Shown piece after piece: positions 4,825-5,378 of a DNA stretch of 5,378 nucleotides. Both the position numbers and the translations under genes were made by a program. Origin of the DNA: Planctomycetota bacterium (GTDB lineage Bacteria > Planctomycetota > MHYJ01 > WSZJ01 > JACPWG01); contig JACRIP010000225.1 of assembly GCA_016220045.1 (NCBI GenBank), positions 1-5,378 of the forward strand, given 5' to 3'. The notes beneath the pieces were generated by a model. The model saw only the letters and a list, made by a program, of their open reading frames with translations, was not told where the DNA came from and made no database searches. Numbering within the stretch: position 1 is the stretch's first letter; each line of letters begins with the position of its first letter.

Positions 4825-5378
4825 CGCGGCGCCTGGGCAGACGCCACGCGAAAAAACTCCAGCCGGCGACGAGCGCCGCGACGCCGAACACGGTCACGCC
4901 CACCGGGCCCGCCGCCGCGGCCGTGTCGCGCACCCCGCGCGTGGCCAGGTTGCCGGCGGTCTCCAGATAGCGGTCAGAATGGAGCGAGTAATCGGCGATC
5001 ACCGCGCCGATCGCCAGCGCCGGCCAGTTGCGCCGCACGAACGCGAGAAAGCGGTCGCCGTGGCGCTCGGCGAGCGCGAGGAACTTCTCGCCCTTGCCCG
5101 CGGCGGTCGCGGCGTTCAGCATCGCGGGGAAGGCGGGCTCGCGCAGTGCCAGGGCGGCGGTGCGCGGTCCGAGCCGCGCGTACGCGGCGCCCGCGTCCGC
5201 GCCGAAGCGCTCCAGGAACCCGCGACCTGCCGCCGGGCCCAATTCGTCCACGACGCGGAGCGCGCCCGCGCCGTAGCGCGCTTCGAGGGTGAGCGCTTCG
5301 ACGCCGCAAGCCTCCAGCGCGCGCACGCCCGGTCCGCCGTGGGTGAGGACGAAGGCGACCGCGCCCGGCCCGCCGGCG
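4808..5378 (-). CDS. Unrecognised repeat protein with C-terminal membrane anchor, 5'-truncated
   Basis: The frame is open to the right edge, giving 189 visible residues. A GTG at 5326 could start it, but coding-like sequence (AFVLTHGGPG) continues upstream of it, so the true start is probably outside the window. Residues 25-80 are five Gly-led units of 11-12 residues with a helical pattern, such as GVEALTLEARY and GAGALRVVDEL. A more ordinary helical region (81-130) includes GKGEKFLALAERHGDRFLAF and a short hydrophobic stretch. Residues 157-179 form a membrane segment ending WRLPRRRG, a basic stop-transfer tail. I have a faint impression of similarity to uncharacterised planctomycete proteins with YGD/GDRAMDF-like motifs, but cannot confirm it. 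The gene is followed closely by the other membrane-protein gene, with a hairpin between them. Confidence 0.72.
   Translation of the reverse strand, partial: AGGPGAVAFVLTHGGPGVRALEACGVEALTLEARYGAGALRVVDELGPAAGRGFLERFGADAGAAYARLGPRTAALALREPAFPAMLNAATAAGKGEKFLALAERHGDRFLAFVRRNWPALAIGAVIADYSLHSDRYLETAGNLATRGVRDTAAAAGPVGVTVFGVAALVAGWSFFAWRLPRRRGAVAP

Noticed and set aside
4820..4833. Perfect 14-bp palindrome GGCGCCGCGGCGCC
   Set aside because: It consists only of G and C, lies inside the coding end of the truncated gene and overlaps the larger hairpin. Such palindromes are expected by chance at this base composition.

Overview
The window comes from a very GC-rich genome, probably bacterial. Shine-Dalgarno sequences precede tightly packed genes, and the proteins are rich in Ala and Arg rather than acidic, which argues against a haloarchaeon. 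The phylum cannot be fixed from this sequence. The right-hand membrane proteins faintly recall uncharacterised planctomycete-type proteins, but that is an impression only. Every supportable gene lies on the minus strand, so transcription runs from right to left.

Left block (1-3153): a compact four-gene operon. In transcription order it holds an unrecognised protein with two helix-turn-helix-like repeats (2641-3153), an archaeal-type HMG-CoA synthase (1578-2630), an SCP2/archaeal-type thiolase (400-1560) and a DUF35 zinc-ribbon/OB-fold protein (1-382, cut by the window edge a few residues before its expected end). The gaps are 10, 17 and 17 bases. Thiolase, HMG-CoA synthase and DUF35 form a known channelling complex in archaea: the thiolase makes acetoacetyl-CoA, the synthase adds a further acetyl-CoA to give HMG-CoA, and DUF35 bridges the two. 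The expected catalytic and zinc-binding residues are all present. The natural reading is HMG-CoA supply, for example for the mevalonate pathway, although no other mevalonate gene is in view.

Middle (3154-3697): a non-coding stretch of about 540 bases. It contains an alternating CG run, a small A/T-richer island with an operator-like near-palindrome, a strong 13-bp hairpin, and a 10-bp tandem repeat of nine units just downstream of the next gene.

Right block (3698-5378): two genes for unrecognised, membrane-associated proteins. They are separated by 39 bases, and a 12-bp hairpin between them carries the upstream gene's stop codon in its loop. The 5'-truncated upstream protein has Gly-led repeats of about 11 residues and a C-terminal membrane anchor. 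The downstream protein has an N-terminal membrane segment, a Cys-containing helical region, a Gly-rich hydrophobic segment and an amphipathic tail. The two probably work together, but their role is unknown.
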